NCBI GenBank assembly: GCA_947247005.1
Contig: OX365952.1
Location: 1,386,501 to 1,450,500 of the forward strand
Length of the DNA stretch: 64,000 bases
Source of the DNA: Spisula solida
Taxonomy: Eukaryota > Mollusca > Bivalvia > Venerida > Mactridae
Direction: 5' to 3'
Part shown: positions 1 through 10,268 of the stretch, in pieces
How the letters are laid out: each line of letters opens with the position of its first letter
How positions within the stretch are numbered: the first letter of the stretch is position 1
Translations under genes and position numbers: made by a program
Notes under the pieces: generated by a model
The model's input: the letters and a program-made list of their open reading frames with translations, nothing else
What the model was told of the DNA's origin: nothing
The model's database searches: none

Positions 1-1
1 T

Positions 2-63
2 GCGTAAAACTTCTCTTAAAAGTACTGGAGGTACGTAAAACTTCTCTTAAAAGTACTGGAGGT
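2..63. repeat. 31-bp direct tandem duplication
   Basis: Two consecutive 31-bp units starting at 2 and 33, each containing AAAACTTCTCTTAAAAGTAC, differ only in the first base. The array may continue left of the window edge. Confidence 0.9.
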
Positions 64-499
64 ATAACTTTAATATTTTGTTGGCATTTAAAATAAGATT
101 GGTTTTTGGGCACCACGTAATGAGCATGGTAACCAGTGGGTACAAATGTTAACTTCAAGAATGTTCATCCATAAAGTGAACTTGGGATAAACTCGAGCTT
201 GTACGAGCACCTAACAGTTCAACTTTTAATATTGCAGATTGAGACGAATATACTTTTTACCAATGTTTTTTGTTTGATTGTTGTTTTCAGTTGACCACTT
301 TTGTTGTTGGCTTTCAGATGCTATTGTAATAAAAGTGTTACAATGCTAAAAGACACCTAACGATGTCCTTTCATCTAAAAAATCCATCATGTATAAATTT
401 ATCATTTAAATTAAGTTTATACCTTTCTTAGATATAAGGCATAATTTCAGTCAGTTTGACGATACGTATTTCGAACGTTTTTGTGCAACCTCACTTATT
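64..499. other. no recognised feature
   Basis: AT-rich sequence between the 31-bp duplication and the first dispersed repeat. No coding frame, RNA or repeat signature was recognised. Confidence 0.5.
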
Positions 500-1182
500 T
501 ATAAGTGGGGGCATATAGCATTGGTGCTGTCCTTCCGTCCGTACGTAACGCAAATCTTGTGTGTTGAACTCCCCAAAACTACTGGATGGAATTTCTTCAA
601 ACTTTCACAGATGAACAACCTCAATGTATGGATGTGCGTAAAGGATGGATTTTTGCTGCGTAAATTTTGACCAGAGTTATGGCCCTCTGTTACTTTTACT
701 ATACATGTATACCCTATAGGGGAAAATCTTGTGTGCTGATTCCTCATAAACTACTGGATGGAATTTCTTCAAACTTTCACAGATGAACAACCCGAATGTA
801 TAGATGTGCGTAAAGGATGGACTTTTTGCTGCGTAAATTTTGACTAGAGTTATGGCCCTTTGTTACTTTCACTTTATACGTTATAGTGAAAAATCTTGCG
901 TGTTGAACTCCTTATAAACTACTGAGTGGAATTTCGTCAAATTTTCACAGATTAACAATCTCATTGAATTTTTGTTGTGCCAATCTTTACCAGAATTACG
1001 GCCTGTTGTTACTTTTACTATAAGATGGATCTTTGATATTTTTTATAGAATTGTAGTCCACAAGGCAAAAGAAATTGAATAATGATGTTACCTCAAACCG
1101 CTATTCCCTAGATTCCTTCCCCATTTGAAAGGATATGTGCTCTAATGGGGGCACCCGTGTCAATGGACACATTTCTAGTTTA
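500..1182 (+). repeat. dispersed repeat, GGGGGCATATAGC head, ~170-bp internal units
   Basis: Starts at GTGGGGGCATATAGC, followed by a short CCGTCCGTAC tract. It then holds three related units beginning near 580, 752 and 920 (ACTGGATGGAATTTCTTCAAA, spacing 172 and 168 bp), and ends in AATGGGGGCACCCGTGTC...TTTCTAGTTT. The short open frames inside are repeat translations, not genes. The unit shares TTTCACAGATGAACAACCTC with the repeat at 50.4-50.8 kb, so the two families are probably related. Confidence 0.75.
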
Positions 1183-1407
1183 GCTTGGTATAAATTAGTG
1201 TTTATTGAAATTACATTTTGACCAAACCGATGCATGGATTTCAACAACATTTTCCCCTAGTGCAGGTAATGGGCTAATGGGTACACAGGCCAAGTTAGAA
1301 GCACGAAACCCCCTAAAAATACCAAGGTATGCATGGAATTGCATTTCTTTTCGAACACTCCTGCTATAAGATGACATGTTCATTTATATTATGTATAAAC
1401 TAGTATA

Positions 1408-2082
1408 CACTTGTTAGCTAACCTTTGTCACGAGCTTTTGTGATCACTCTTCGTCCGTCCGTCCGTCCGTATGTCCACAATTGCTAGTTTACACACTAGA
1501 GGTTACACATTTTTTCCGATCGCTTTGAAACTTGGTCACAATGATCATCTTTACAAAACCGAGGTTCCTTTCGATACTGGGTCATGTTGGGTCAAACACT
1601 AGGCCACGAGGTCAAATCGTATACGTCTGTCCACAATTGGTTGTTTAAACACTAGAGGTTACAATGTTGGCATAATCTTTATGAAACTTGGTCACGATGA
1701 TTATCTCAACAAAATCTAGGTCAAGTTTAATATTGGGTCATTTGGGGTAAAAATCTAGGTTACCAGGTCAAATCGTAGAAAAACATTGTTGGTCATTAGA
1801 GGTCACAATTTTTGCCTTAACTTTATGAAACGTGGTCTCAATACAATGATCATCTCTACAAAATCTAGGTAAAGTTCGACATTGGGTCATCCTGTGTCAA
1901 AAACGATGTCATAGAAAAACGTTGTGTAGGGTACACAAGATGTTACATTTTGGCTTGTCTGTCAATCAGGGTTATCTGAAGTAAATAACACGTCGCTTAT
2001 TAAGACCTTATGAACATCTTGTAAATGTAATAGAGGCTGCATGAACTACTACGACGTAGCGCCCAAAAGCCTTGTTTAATAC
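1408..2082 (+). repeat. 145-bp-family repeat, degenerate copy
   Basis: Head CGAGCTTTTGTGATCACTC, a GTCCGTCCGTCC tract, then about four diverged units with CTAGGTCAAGTTT-like and GGTCATNNGGGGTCAAAAAC-like words. The tail GAACTACTACGACGTAGCG resembles the family tail. More diverged than the arrays at 27.6 and 55.3 kb. Confidence 0.75.
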
Positions 2083-2332
2083 TTCCTTGTTGTTTTCAAT
2101 ACAGATAAAACACGATAAAATAATATCCACCACCTAATCAATACGCCTCCGAATTATTAGAGACATAATAATGACACATGGAGAAGTATTTGTTGCATTG
2201 TCATTATAGTCGGACAAACATAAATTGGCCGGGCTGGCTAAATTTAGCACTAGTAAATAAACACCTCAATGACCTTCACATCGAATTAATCGAAGAATTT
2301 GATAGACATGATGCTGTAATAAGTTATTGTAC

Positions 2333-2422
2333 AGCGCCAGTGATCCAGTCGTAACACATTCGCCAATAGATGATGTACCCGGCATTACATTTTTGTACGC
2401 AGGTTCGAATCCTCATTGTGCC
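2333..2422 (+). repeat. tRNA-like sequence (B-box), probable tRNA-derived SINE or pseudogene
   Basis: The 3' part reads CAGGTTCGAATCCTCATTGTGCC-like, a good tRNA T-arm and B-box followed by an acceptor-like end; the 5' end starts GCGCCAGTGATCCAGTCG. The middle does not form a clean cloverleaf, so a functional tRNA is unlikely. Confidence 0.4.
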
Positions 2423-2544
2423 TTTATTTTTTATCATCATTTTTAAATTATAAAAAACTATACAAAAGATCAAAAAAAAGAAGAAAGTAAATATATAGAT
2501 TATTAGACTTAATGCATAAATATTTTTCTAGCGGAGAAAAGTCA

Positions 2545-2630
2545 TGAACTGGGATTCGAACTCGCGCGTAATAAAAACGTGCCGGTGTTGTGACTCGACC
2601 TTGCTCTGTACCGACTGAGCTATTTTTGCA
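2545..2630 (-). repeat. tRNA-like sequence (A and B boxes), minus strand
   Basis: On the minus strand TAGCTCAGTCGGTA (2609-2622 complement) is a tRNA D-arm/A-box and GAGTTCGAATCCC (2551-2563 complement) a T-arm/B-box, about 45 bp apart. The anticodon region is too long and unpaired for an ordinary tRNA. Read as a tRNA-derived SINE head or an intron-bearing pseudogene. Confidence 0.45.
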
Positions 2631-2771
2631 TCGGCTTTTGTAATGAAGTTAATATAGTTCGATTTCGAGCATTGAGCCGTGACTGCACTTTTAAAGTTTT
2701 AACCATTAATCGATATAGGTTGGTATAGGTTTAATGGAAAATATAAGTAATATAATTAAGGCCAACTATTC

Positions 2772-2860
2772 CGTGTGTCTGAGTGGTCGTGTCGGTATAG
2801 CGCTTGATACATTGCAAAATAACTTTTGGGTGCCCAGGGCAAGTTCAAATCTCACCAAAT
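2772..2860 (+). repeat. tRNA-like sequence, plus strand
   Basis: TGTCTGAGTGG resembles the A-box of leucine/serine-type tRNAs and AAGTTCAAATCTC (2841-2853) resembles a B-box. Flanks are very AT-rich. No clean anticodon stem was found, so this is a tRNA-related relic. Confidence 0.35.
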
Positions 2861-3191
2861 AAAATATATTTTTCTTTTTTTAAATTATATTTACACATTT
2901 TTTAATTCATAAATGCACATAACTTGCAATATCCGTGTTATAACAGTATGTGACAAGCCATATTTGTTACATGCTTCACAATATTTTTAGATCTTGCATG
3001 TGTATTGTAGAATCTTATGACGGCTACATAACAACGTAATACAGGTTGTCAGTAAACTCGGAATATGGAAACGATCGCTGTATAAATGAAAAATAAATTG
3101 AATCAACACATTTTCATGGAGTAATTAAAAAAAGAAACTTTAGTTTATATACTCTTTAAATATTAAAAATAAAATAATGACTTAAAAATAT

Positions 3192-3265
3192 GAGCGAATT
3201 GGGAATTTGAACCACCGAACTTCGGGTTAGCAATCCTGATGGTTGCCGACTGCACTAAACTGTAA
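3192..3265 (-). repeat. tRNA-like sequence, minus strand
   Basis: Minus-strand GTGGTTCAAATTCCC (B-box-like) lies downstream of TTTAGTGCAGTCGGCAACC (A-box-like), with TTGCTAA between them as a possible loop. Fourth tRNA-like module in less than 1 kb. Confidence 0.35.
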
Positions 3266-3279
3266 TTCGATAACAAACA

Positions 3280-4087
3280 GATATATGTAAGAATCACATC
3301 ATTAAATAATGACATGCGAACGTAATAAACTATTGTCTACCCGCACAAAATGGACTAGTCCGATAGGTCATGGCTCAGAGTTCAAAATTGAACTTATACA
3401 GCTTATTAGTTCACTTCAGGTGCAAATTGTAAATAAAGAGTGTTTTTGTTCTGGTACTATTTATCTTTGTCCGATTATACAATGGTTACAATTACGCATG
3501 CTAATATCGGCCAGTGTGATCACAAGGGATTAACATAAATTCAAACCAAAAATATTCAGATAGGCAAAGTATGTCTTAATCTATTGTTACAGGCTCTTAG
3601 ATATTCATAGCGAGGACACGTTGCGTGCATGCCTATCCTATATTCTAAAACAAAACGGAAATGTCTAGCATAACAAATGTATAAATTGACGCACTTGAAT
3701 TGATCAAATAAGAGTAAAACCAGTAGTCCCCATTAGTAAATGAATATATTTACTTCGTTACACGAACAAACACATCAGCCCAGACATGATCATTATCCAT
3801 TTGACTCGGTTCTTTGTGGAACGAATTATATAGCAAACGAGGTATAACCTAACATTATTCTCTTTATTTATGAAGGAAATAATTATTGTAACATCATATG
3901 ATATGATGTATTTTGCTTAAAGAGGTTTAGTAACTTTTCCCCGACGTCGTATTAGCCAATTTAACCACTTCTAGTAGAAAGCTTATACCATGTCTGATTC
4001 GTTCGCACAATTCGTACCCTATCCGGTTCGTTCATAAGTTTAATATGCAGCTGTAGAGACAAGGGTGTAGTTATTTGGTTGCTATTT
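3280..4087. other. no recognised feature
   Basis: AT-rich. One 74-codon frame at 3309-3533 has no recognisable domain and a composition expected of chance. No repeat signature was recognised. Confidence 0.45.
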
Positions 4088-4314
4088 TTAGCTCACGTGT
4101 CACATAGTGACAGGGTGAGCTTCTGTGATCACTCTTCATCAGTCCACATTTGCTTGTGAACACATTAGAGACCACAGTTATAGTCCAATCTTCATGAAAC
4201 TTAGTCAGATTGTTTGTCCCTATAAAATCTAGGTCAAGTTTGAAACTGGGACATTTGGGGTAAAAAACTAGGGTCACTAGGTGAAATCTTAGATAAAGCT
4301 TGTGAACACATTAG
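4088..4314 (+). repeat. 145-bp-family repeat, left half (split by insertion)
   Basis: Head TTAGCTCACGTGTCACATAGTGACAGGGTGAGC, given here only as a landmark from 4088, is followed by TTCATGAAACTTAGTCAGA and AAATCTAGGTCAAGTTTGA. The copy stops at CACATTAG (4314) and resumes at 7479, where a unit of the same kind continues. Confidence 0.8.
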
Positions 4315-7300
4315 CGGCTGTTTCACAGTATTTTACACAGGAGTGTAACACATTAGTCAAAAATTGAAAGTGTTTAATTCCTTATGTTCCTAATTTTCTG
4401 AAGGAGCTATGTCCAAAGGTGCAAAATCCGAAAAATCTTTGTGTAATCTTGTTTAGTTTTTCCATATTCACTTACATCATACCAAGCTCTCATGGGCACT
4501 GAGTGCATATGTTTAAATGATGTTATACATGCAATTTTTAATATTTTAAAACAAAACTAAGCTAATAATACTTGCATTCACTGTAGCTCAAGTGGTTACA
4601 GATTGGCTACCAGAAATTTTAAGTATAACATAAAAAAATGATAAATTATTGAATTTTTCGCAATTTCATTTCCTGTCATTAAATTGAATAACACAAAAAC
4701 TAAACTGTTTTAGTAATATAATTGATTTCAGTCTTGTATGAATTATTTTACCTTATTTTGACATATCTGCTATACCAAAAATCAGTACTACAATTGATTT
4801 CATTACTTTTTGGAAAACTATTAAGAATTCTTCAATCCCTGAAGTTAGATGAAAACGTTGCGGACACTACATATTTTAAAATTGAAGATTTCTGTAAATA
4901 AACATGATTGTCTCTATATATTTATCTTTTTGTTTGGAAAAAAGATATATATACTGATGAAAGATGTGTTCAGATTTATAATGAGTGAATGGGAATACTT
5001 TCTTTTACATAATGTACAAGAAAGAAGTTTCAAACGTACATGTACCTCGGCATGAAATACAAAATTGTAAATGGTAAGTAGAAAATCAACATGGGGAATT
5101 AAGCTACAAGATCTTTAACAAATATATCAACAATTAATTATATATTGAAATGAGTAGAATTTCCTATAAGCAAAATCACATGATATATTTGATTTGTATT
5201 ATGTTTGTTGTGAGGAAAAAGTGATGCTGGCACTACAATTTTGAAACATTGGAAACAAATGTTCGTAATCTTTTTGTGCCTAGTATCAATGCATTTTGTT
5301 CATAATATGCAAGAAAATACAATTTAATGTCATCTACAGAATATTTATATATATATATATGCAAGAAACTAAATATCGCTGCCATCCACATGATTATGTT
5401 GTACAAGAAAATAATTAAATGACATCTAAAATTAAATTTAATTTTTGATACGGATACATTTTACATGCCTGTCCAAAAAGACTGAGAGATTGCATAAGGT
5501 GGGGGGGGGGGGGTGACTGGTGTCATAAAATTAAGGTTGTACACTTGAACATTTTTTTTTCTGATCCTCACCAAAATTAATGAAATATAAAGTGCTCAAT
5601 ATCAGGGACAAGTTTGAATACCAGCAAATTCAGTCCAAATCAGTTTCTCCTGAAAAGGATTATGTCCCTAAAATAATTGAAACTTTACCAAATTTGCATG
5701 GTTCAACTTTCTCTTGATCCTAAACAAACGTGATGGAAATATCAAGGAGCATATTGTCTCGGACAAGTTCAATAACCGGCAAAATCAGTCTTTGTCATCA
5801 TGCATTAAGCCTACTGAATTATTTAAAACTGACCAAATTTACATTTCGAGCTCTCTTACTTAATCATCTTTCATGTGATCCTTTCCAACTTGAAAGAAAT
5901 AACACCATATAAAGTAAATACATATTATAGTTTGGGACATCTTTACGAATCAGTCAAATCGGCTCTTGAATATTCTAAAGTAGATAAATATTGTATCTAA
6001 AGTAGTCTTTTCCATTTACATTTGTATCCTTGATAATCCATTATCATAGTGCAAATGGAAAAAGAAATGAGCTAAATCAAATAAGAGATTTGATAGGGAA
6101 ACCAGTTCTTACTAATTACCTTTATAGATTGTTACCCTTAAACACGATATTAAATAAAATGTGACAAATTTTAGATGGTCTGCTTTGCATATACATATGT
6201 ACATCGCTCATACGTTTTGAGGGTTGAATTCTGTTACATTATAATTTATGGCCACTACTCCGGTGTATGTTTTTACTTTTTTGAAACAAATGTTTTTACT
6301 TTTTTGAAACAAATTAACTTCATTAACCAAATGTAATGCTTCTTTTCCATTTCCAAAATGTTGCGGACACTACATATATTTTATTGAAACAACCGAAACA
6401 TATATTCAGTGTTAGACAACATTACATTTTCTTCAACACACAAATATTACAATTTAATGTTTCTAGAAAAATGTTAAAAACAATTAGAACCCAATATATT
6501 CAAGGAAAATACAAATATATATTTGTAGAATATGTCAATATACTGTTTGTTGTTATACTACTGTTATTATAATATAAAACAAACTACAGCATTTTTTCAA
6601 CATAAAAAATAATTTAATACACTGAACTTTGATTGTAAATAGCTTTTTGACACAAAAGAAAGAAATGCAAGATTAAATAATGATAATTGGATCATTTGCG
6701 TTGCGGACACGACAGGCGTTGCGGACACTACAAAGGGATATTTTGTGGGCCTGCAAACAAAGATGGCACAGCAAAGCTGTAAATTTGGCTTACTTTGTTG
6801 TGGACGTGAGATCTATTCACGCACAAAACAGTATAGGAATAACCCAAGTGGTTTCTGAAATATGACTGCGTTGCGGACACTACAAAAAAAGCATGACAAA
6901 AAAAAACCTCGTACAGAAAATGAAATTTTTTAAATTTGATTTTTGATGACAACTTTTCTATGATTTTTTCATCCTTAATATTTATATTTTTAAGTATTTA
7001 TGAATAAAATGACAAGAAATTCTATAATATCAATATTCCACACCTCATTATATAAAGTCGGGTGCTCAGTTTCCAAAAAGTATAACGGACTAGTAGTTCA
7101 CTGCATTTAGACAGTACTTCTTTATTTTTTGTCCAATTTAAATCAAATAAAAAGCAAAATGCAGTGCAGATAATACATTTTCCCTATCTGGTATGATAAT
7201 TGGATATATGGTTATGTATTATTAGATATAAATCTTCAAACTTTCCTGTTTTTGGAATGTTACAACATAACGCCTCAAATTGCTATTATCCAGGACATAA

Positions 7301-7478
7301 ATGGCATCATTACAAACTAACGAGATGAGGAAGCAAACTAATTTTAACTCTGAAAGTTGGACATGGACCTTACACTACTTTTAAGTGCTTTAGTACCAAC
7401 AAAACTGTTCATGAAACATAATTTAAAAACCTATAACATAATGCAAGCTAAGCTGTGTAAAATACTGTGAAACAGCCG
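4315..7478. mobile_element. 3164-bp TIR element with TAG target duplication, non-autonomous
   Basis: The ends are perfect 26-bp inverted repeats (4315-4340 and 7453-7478) that begin CGGCTGTTTCACAG. The trinucleotide TAG directly flanks both ends (4312-4314, 7479-7481), and removing the element rejoins the two halves of a 145-bp-family copy, which makes insertion the simplest explanation. The interior is AT-rich and holds only frames below 80 codons, none transposase-like, so it must have been mobilised in trans. A 3-bp duplication is compatible with PIF/Harbinger or CMC-type transposases; the family is not proven. Inside are five near-identical 15-mers GTTGCGGACACTACA (4857, 6360, 6700, 6718, 6870) and three diverged ~160-bp units around 5600, 5757 and 5930 (GGACAAGTTNAATANC...). 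Confidence 0.8.
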
Positions 7479-7890
7479 TAGATGACTTAATTATGGCTTA
7501 ATCTTCATGAAACATGGTCAGAATGTATGTCTCTTATGAAATCTAGGTCAAGTTTGAAACTAGGTCATCTGGGGTCGAAAACTAGGTCATTATGTCAAAT
7601 CTTAGAAAACGATTGTGAACGCATTAGAGGGCACATTTATGACCCACTCGCCCAATCTTCTTGAATTATGGTCAGAATGTTTGTCTATATAAAATCTAGG
7701 TAAAGTTTGAAACTGGGTCATGTGAGGTCTATCCTGTCAATATGGGTTATCTGGTGTAATTAGGAGTATATGATAACTTGTACATGCTACTGAGGCTGCT
7801 TTTACTTGATTCTTTAAATGATTTATGTCACCATGTGGGCCTTCGTGAACTATTACGACAGGTGTGCGACCTAGGGCACTCATGTTTTCA
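7479..7890 (+). repeat. 145-bp-family repeat, right half
   Basis: Resumes at TAGATGACTTAATTATGG with CTTCATGAAACATGGTCAGA and ATCTAGGTCAAGTTTGAAAC. It ends in the family tail GAACTATTACGACAGGTGTGCGACC at 7848-7873. This is the second half of the copy that begins at 4088. Confidence 0.75.
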
Positions 7891-7954
7891 TTTCCTTGCG
7901 CCTTTTCATCCTCTATCGTGAAACGTGATTATTCAACTTTGGCATACCAATTGT

Positions 7955-8097
7955 TTGAAGTGGGTCATTCGGCTGGGGGCATTCAGCTTATTGGAGCTAG
8001 GTCGTTCTCAGTTACGCTCGCCTCGTAGGGGCTGGGTCATTTAACTAAGGCATTCAATTTGTTGAAACTAGGTCATCCGGCTTTGACTTTCAGCTTT
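7955..8097 (+). repeat. GGTCATTCAGCT-family fragment
   Basis: Contains GGGTCATTCGGCTGGGG, CATTCAGCTT and AACTAGGTCATCCGGC. These are words of the family whose fuller copies lie at 11.2, 16.1 and 53.5 kb. Confidence 0.65.
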
Positions 8098-8893
8098 TTA
8101 GCTCACCTGTCACAAAGTGAGCTTTTGTGATCACTCTTCGTCCGTCGACAGTCGTCCGTCCACAATTTGTGTAGACACTGTAGATCACAGTTTTGGCCTA
8201 ATCTTTATGAAACTTTGTCACAATGATCATCTCAACAAAATCTAGGTAAAGTTCAATATTGGGTCATCCGGGGTCAAAAACTAGGTCACTGGTAAAATCA
8301 TAGAAAAACCTTGTGTAGTCAGTAGAGGTCATAATTTCGACCTAGTCCTAACTTGGTCACAATGATTATCTCAACAAAATCTAGGTCATGTTTGATATTG
8401 GGTCATCCGGGGTCAAAAACTAGGTCACAATGTCAAATCATTTGAAAAAACTTGTGTAGACTGTAGATGTCACAATTTTGACCTAATCTTTATGAAACTG
8501 GGTCACAACAAAATCTAGGTCAAGCTCGATATTGGGTTATCTGGAATCAACTAGGTCACAAGGTCAAATCATAGAAAAACCTTGTCTAGTCTCTAGAGGT
8601 CACAATTTTGGCCTTATATGAATGAAATCTGGTCACAATGATTATGTCAACAAAATCTAGGTCAAGTTTGATATTGGGTCATCTGGAGTCAAAAACTAGG
8701 TCACAGGGTCAAATCATAAGACAAAATTTGGCTTAAACTTCAATATGCAATTTGGTCTATGTGATGTAAATTGCAACGTCGCTTTAAAAGACAATATGAA
8801 AACCTTGTACATGCAATAGAAGCTACCATCAAGGGGTCTGCATGAACTACTAGGACAGGTGAGCGACCTATGGCCCTTTGGGCCCTCTTGTTT
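8098..8893 (+). repeat. 145-bp-family repeat, complete-looking copy
   Basis: Head TAGCTCACCTGTCACAAAGT, GATCACTCTTCGTCCGTC, about five tandem units each with AACTTGGTCACAATGATNA, ATCTAGGTCAAGTT and GGGGTCAAAAACTAGG, and the tail CTAGGACAGGTGAGCGACC...CCCTCTTGTTT. Both ends are present. Confidence 0.9.
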
Positions 8894-9104
8894 ATTCCTT
8901 TGACTAGGTCATTCAGCTGAAACCATAGTATTCAGCTTTTAATACTGTAAATGTTCAACTTTTTAGTACTTAAGACAGCTAAAAGTAGGTATTTCAGCAG
9001 TTTTACTATTGTAACTACGTCATTCAGCTTTTTGATTGCTGTAACTAGTGCATTCATTTTTTTGTCAGCTGGGACTAGGGCGCAAAATTATCTCGTTCGG
9101 TTGT
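8894..9104 (+). repeat. GGTCATTCAGCT-family copy, left part
   Basis: ACTAGGTCATTCAGCTGAAA and related words up to TCTCGTTCGGTTGT at 9104. The copy continues after the CAGGGTTCCCAC element at 9557 with GTATTGGGCATTTTGCC and CTGTGCTCGACCGGTTAA, matching 15.05-15.13 kb. Confidence 0.7.
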
Positions 9105-9556
9105 CAGGGTTCCCACAAATTTTCTAAGACAAAATTCCCTGACTTTTCCCTGATTTTTCCCTGACCACAGAGCAGTTTTCCCTGACTTTTTAGAGCAATC
9201 GGGCGACATCGGCATTTTTTGTTAGAGCAAAATATGGCAAGAAAATGGAGAAAAGGAGGCTATATTTGCTCTATATGGAACAAAAAGAGTTTAAGTTAGC
9301 AGTATGTTGATTAACATTAATTTAATACAACTTAGAAATACTCTGAGCGAGCATAGCGAGCGAGAATCTTTTTCAGTTGTATTTGCTTCATAGGAAATGA
9401 CACTTAGCAACAACTTCAATGAAAAATTCCCTGACTTTTCCCTGACTTTTGCTAAATTTCCAAATTTCCCTGACTAATTTCATTATTCCCTGACTTTTCC
9501 CTGACCTTGAAAAAAATATGTTTTTCCCTGACTTTTCCCTGACCGTGGGAACCCTG
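9105..9556. mobile_element. CAGGGTTCCCAC terminal-inverted-repeat element (hAT-like, non-autonomous)
   Basis: Begins CAGGGTTCCCAC and ends GTGGGAACCCTG, exact 12-bp inverted repeats. It is flanked by GTTGT direct repeats (9100-9104, 9557-9561). The interior repeats CCCTGACTTTTCCCTGA many times near both ends and has no coding frame. Ends of this type are common among animal hAT MITEs, although hAT duplications are normally 8 bp and only 5 bp match here. It interrupts a GGTCATTCAGCT-family copy. Confidence 0.75.
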
Positions 9557-9640
9557 GTTGTGTATTGGGCATTTTGCCTTGTTTTTGTTTTCTGTGCTCG
9601 ACCGGTTAAAAAAATATATTAAATCAGACAGTGTCTAAAA
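9557..9640 (+). repeat. GGTCATTCAGCT-family copy, right part
   Basis: GTATTGGGCATTTTGCCTTG and TTTTCTGTGCTCGACCGGTT, then AATATATTAAATCAGACAGTG, which resembles the family end. Confidence 0.6.
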
Positions 9641-9837
9641 TTTTACGATGGTGGCTCAGACGGAATCTAACACAGCCAAAATACGCCTGTCGTATATGGG
9701 CCATGATGAATTAAAATAAACAACCCAATTCGGCCTATTTCTTATTTTTATAGATCTACGCCCATTGAAAACGGGACGTATTATGGGAACACATTTGACA
9801 GGCGAGCGGCGGAGTTCATTAATATGTCTATACTCTT

Positions 9838-10030
9838 AAAAGGATACTATTAAGTCCGACAGGGATGGCAGCACTCAACTTAACCAGCCGCGCACAGAAA
9901 ACAGTAAAAACACACCAAGCACAATACTGAACCAATCAAGCACAGGAAACACAAAACACATACAAGGCACAATGTCTTACCAAACAAGCAAAGATCCGCC
10001 CAAAGTCCAAGCTGTCGAAAATAGTTTTTT
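9838..10030 (-). repeat. GGTCATTCAGCT/GGCAGCACTC-family end fragment
   Basis: CTATTAAGTCCGACAGGGAT followed by GGCAGCACTCAACTTAACC, GCACAGAAAACAG and CAAAGATCCGCCC, with CCAAGCTGTCGAAAA. Same orientation as the copies at 11.15 and 53.5 kb. Confidence 0.75.
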
Positions 10031-10117
10031 TCTTGCCGCCTTCAAACTTGGTGTCAATGCTTATGGGTGTAGTAGTCTGTATAGGATTTAATAAATAGGA
10101 GAGGAACTAGTGTAGGC

Positions 10118-10190
10118 AGCCAGCTAGCTCAGTCGGTAGAGCATTCGCCGTGTAAGCGAAGGGTCCCGGTCCGAGCCCCGGTCTGGTTGC
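10118..10190 (+). tRNA. tRNA-Thr(UGU)-like sequence, probably a pseudogene or SINE head
   Basis: D-stem GCTC/GAGC closes around AGTCGGTA. The anticodon stem TTCGC/GCGAA closes around CGTGTAA, giving anticodon UGU. The T-arm CCCGG-TCCGAGC-CCCGG has one mismatch, and acceptor AGCCAGC pairs with TCTGGTT except at one end. Position 33, normally U, is G, and the T-loop has C at position 55. These defects argue against a working tRNA. It lies 25 bp upstream of a primer-binding-site-like sequence, and a second T-arm-like sequence (GTGAGTTCGATCCTCAT) follows at about 10240. Confidence 0.45.
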
Positions 10191-10214
10191 ACATTTTTCT
10201 CACCTGGCTACATT

Positions 10215-10227
10215 TGGCGCCCAACGT
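10215..10227 (+). promoter_or_regulatory. retroelement primer-binding-site-like sequence
   Basis: TGGCGCCCAACGT, preceded by CTACATT, matches the form of a lysine-tRNA primer-binding site just inside a 5' LTR that ends in CA (10212). No LTR pair or gag/pol was found nearby, so this may be the relic of an LTR element or chance. Confidence 0.35.
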
Positions 10228-10268
10228 AAACCAGTGGTCGTGAGTTCGATCCTCATTGGGGGCTCCAA

